From the NCBI GenBank assembly GCA_021797025.1, contig JAKAAK010000154.1, positions 1 to 7,553 of the forward strand: a stretch of 7,553 nt of DNA. The letters are read 5' to 3'. Shown here in pieces: positions 5,973 to 7,553 of the stretch. The notes beneath the pieces were generated by a model, which had not been told where the DNA came from, did no database searches, and saw only the letters and a list, made by a program, of their open reading frames with translations. This stretch comes from Thermoplasmata archaeon (GTDB taxonomy: Archaea; Thermoplasmatota; Thermoplasmata; Thermoplasmatales; Thermoplasmataceae). Position numbers and translations under genes: made by a program. The number at the start of each line of letters is the position of its first letter. Within the stretch, counting starts at the first letter, position 1.

Positions 5973-6616
5973 TGGCAAACAGTATTATTGAAGATATTAA
6001 AAAAATAAAGGAATCAAAGAAGAGAAAGTTCGAGGAAAGTATTGAAGTCGGTATAAATCTCAAGGATGTGGATATGGCCGATCCCAAGAACAGGATAAAT
6101 GAGGAAATTATCCTGCCAGCGGGCAGAGGCAAGGACATAAAGGTCGGCGTCATAGCCAGCGAGGAAATGCGTCTCAAGGCCAAAAATGCAGATTTTACAT
6201 ATTCGGTGGAAGATTTGAACAACTTCTCTGATGATAAAAAGGCATTCAAGAAAGTTGCGAAGGGCATTGACTTTTTTGTGGCAGAATCTACCCTGATGGG
6301 TAATATAGGTAAAAACCTGGGTATAATTCTGGGTCCAAGGGGCAAAATGCCTAAACCACTGGCTCCAGGGCAGGATCCAACCGCTGTTATTGAGAGTTTA
6401 AAGAAAAGTGTAAGGGCCAGAAGCAGGGACAAAATCACTTTTCATATCCCGGTGGGCACCAGGTCAATGACCGATGATGATTTGTACACAAATATCAATA
6501 CAGTGATGAAGAGAGTAATATCTCACCTTGACAAGGGCAAGGGAAACATATTATCTGCCTACATTAAGAGTACCATGGGTAGCGCAGTTGAAATTAATTT
6601 AGGTGATATAGAATGA
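5972..6616 (+). CDS. rpl1: Large-subunit ribosomal protein uL1 (L1)
   Basis: uL1 forms the mobile L1 stalk at the E site and helps release deacylated tRNA. In methanogens it also represses its own operon by binding mRNA. The 214-residue length is the archaeal norm. Domain I is built from both ends of the chain, with the lysine-rich start (about 7-20) and [15 protein letters not shown] (49-63). Domain II is inserted at about 65-155 and holds the rRNA-contact signature [10 protein letters not shown] (120-129). The C-terminal part returns to domain I with [13 protein letters not shown] (154-166) and the family's end motif STMGSAVEI (200-208). It sits between rpl11 (one-base overlap) and rplP0 (four-base overlap, ATGA). 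I could not identify an L1-binding mimic in the mRNA by eye, so autoregulation is only a family-based expectation. Confidence 0.98.
   Translation: MANSIIEDIKKIKESKKRKFEESIEVGINLKDVDMADPKNRINEEIILPAGRGKDIKVGVIASEEMRLKAKNADFTYSVEDLNNFSDDKKAFKKVAKGIDFFVAESTLMGNIGKNLGIILGPRGKMPKPLAPGQDPTAVIESLKKSVRARSRDKITFHIPVGTRSMTDDDLYTNINTVMKRVISHLDKGKGNILSAYIKSTMGSAVEINLGDIE
6601..6607 (+). promoter_or_regulatory. Strong ribosome binding site of rplP0
   Basis: AGGTGAT is a seven-base match to the expected complement of the archaeal 16S rRNA tail, ending five bases before the ATG at 6613. It lies inside the last codons of rpl1 and fixes the rplP0 start. Confidence 0.7.
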
Positions 6617-7553
6617 GAGAGCCAGCACAGTGGAAGGTTGATTCAGTCAATTCCATAGCAGAAGAAATAAATGAAAGCCCAGTATCTGCCATAATAAGCA
6701 TAAGCGGATTGAGGAATAAAGAGTTCCAGAAAATAAGAAATAATGTAAGGGGCCAGGTAAAGATACAGGTGTTCAGGGCAAGATTGCTCAGGCTCGCACT
6801 GGAAAAATCCAGCAAGAAGGGTATAAAAGGATTGAGTGAGTATACAAAGGGGCAGGTGGCACTGATAACCACATCGGAATCACCGAAAAAGGTTTATGAT
6901 ACACTTGTCTCAATGAGAACGAAAGCAGCAGCACGTGGCGGAGAGAAGGCCGAGGAGGATATAATAATAGAGCCCAAGGAAACATCCTTTCCGCCTGGTC
7001 CAATGATATCTATATTCCAGAAGGTAGGAATACCTGCTGGAATTGAAAAAGGCAAGATAGTAATTAAAAGCGAGGTTACCCTGGTTAAGAAAGGGGAGGC
7101 GATATCCAAGGACAAGGCACAGGTTTTAGAGAAACTGGAAATACTTCCTGTTACAGTAGGCCTGGATATGATAGCCGCATACAGTGATGGACTTGTATAT
7201 ACACTTGATGCCCTTTCAATTACCATGGAACAGATCATCTCTGATATGGCAGGGGCATTCCTGAAGGCAAAGGCACTGGCATTGAAGACAGACTTCCTTG
7301 TACCTGAAATTATTCCGGAATTAATGTCCCGGGCATACTTTGAGGCACAGAGCCTTGCTTTCGCTACAAACTTTGTCGATGAAAAGAATATAGATATTTT
7401 TATAAGGAAAGCTGTAATAAACGCTACAACTCTAAATTCATTAATAAATAAGGATTTAAATAATGAAAGCATAGAGAATGAAAACCCTGAAAAGGAAAGC
7501 AAGACAGAGGAAAAGAAAGATGAAGGATCTGAAGACGACGCAGCAGCGGGTCT
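6613..7553 (+). CDS. rplP0: Large-subunit ribosomal stalk protein uL10 (P0), partial at 3' end
   Basis: uL10/P0 is the base of the ribosomal stalk: its N-terminal domain binds 23S rRNA beside uL11 and its C-terminal helices carry dimers of L12/P1. The window holds 313 codons and ends inside the gene. The N-terminal rRNA-binding domain spans about 1-108, including [13 protein letters not shown] (7-19) and [11 protein letters not shown] (53-63). The archaeal/eukaryal insertion domain (about 110-185) has [20 protein letters not shown] (124-143) and [15 protein letters not shown] (148-162). A long helical spine for stalk dimers follows (about 205-285). The charged Glu/Lys/Asp-rich linker begins near 288 and continues to the edge, so probably only the short GLG-type factor-binding tail is missing. 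The start is fixed by the ATGA overlap with rpl1 and a strong Shine-Dalgarno site. L12 would be expected next. Confidence 0.97.
   Translation, partial: MREPAQWKVDSVNSIAEEINESPVSAIISISGLRNKEFQKIRNNVRGQVKIQVFRARLLRLALEKSSKKGIKGLSEYTKGQVALITTSESPKKVYDTLVSMRTKAAARGGEKAEEDIIIEPKETSFPPGPMISIFQKVGIPAGIEKGKIVIKSEVTLVKKGEAISKDKAQVLEKLEILPVTVGLDMIAAYSDGLVYTLDALSITMEQIISDMAGAFLKAKALALKTDFLVPEIIPELMSRAYFEAQSLAFATNFVDEKNIDIFIRKAVINATTLNSLINKDLNNESIENENPEKESKTEEKKDEGSEDDAAAG

Noticed and set aside
5938..7502. Long minus-strand open frames opposite rpl1 and rplP0
   Set aside because: They are antisense to highly conserved ribosomal protein genes, have low-complexity Leu/Ser/Phe-rich translations, and are expected shadows of A-rich coding sequence.
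1..7553. Mobile elements, CRISPR repeats, tRNA or rRNA genes, toxin-antitoxin or defence genes
   Set aside because: Reading both strands I found no direct-repeat array, terminal inverted repeats, transposase or integrase motifs, tRNA-like fold or defence-protein motif. Genes are tightly packed and look native.

Overview
The window looks like a piece of an archaeal chromosome from the Thermoplasmatales or a close relative within the Euryarchaeota; the genus cannot be fixed from the sequence alone. Four things point there. The ribosomal proteins uL11, uL1 and uL10/P0 are of archaeal type and in archaeal order. There is a DUF373 membrane protein and an archaeal pterin pyrophosphokinase (MptE type). 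The DNA is A+T-rich with many ATA and AGG codons. Most first genes have a TATA box about 23-26 bases before their ATG and no room for a leader, as expected for leaderless archaeal transcripts.

Layout: (1) Positions 1-622, minus strand: the 5' 207 codons of a metallo-beta-lactamase-fold hydrolase of the YycJ/WalJ type, running off the left edge. (2) 623-728: a short divergent promoter region. (3) 729-944, plus: a 71-residue basic, winged-helix-like protein. (4) 1036-2843, plus: a two-gene operon of DUF373 membrane protein and MptE, overlapping by 4 bases. (5) 2840-3502, minus: a ComB-family (2-phosphosulfolactate phosphatase) protein, converging on mptE with overlapping stop codons. (6) 3503-3622: a second divergent promoter region. 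(7) 3623-5320, plus: a full-length three-domain thiamine-diphosphate enzyme of the acetolactate synthase superfamily. (8) 5321-5495: a gene-free spacer with the ribosomal operon promoter. (9) 5496-7553, plus: rpl11-rpl1-rplP0, joined by 1- and 4-base overlaps, with P0 cut by the right edge inside its charged C-terminal tail.

How the genes fit together: uL11, uL1 and uL10 are co-translated parts of the large-subunit stalk and factor-binding regions. MptE makes the pyrophosphate-activated pterin used for a folate- or methanopterin-like C1 carrier; its tight coupling to DUF373 links an uncharacterised membrane protein to it. ComB and the ThDP enzyme are divergently transcribed from one 120-base region. 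In methanogens ComB belongs to coenzyme M synthesis, which also uses a ThDP decarboxylase, so the pairing is suggestive, but the substrate of neither protein is established here.

I see no mobile element, CRISPR array, tRNA, rRNA or defence system. Most of the window is ordinary core archaeal sequence; the points of interest are the ComB/ThDP pair, the DUF373-MptE coupling, the small winged-helix protein and the split between leaderless and Shine-Dalgarno starts.
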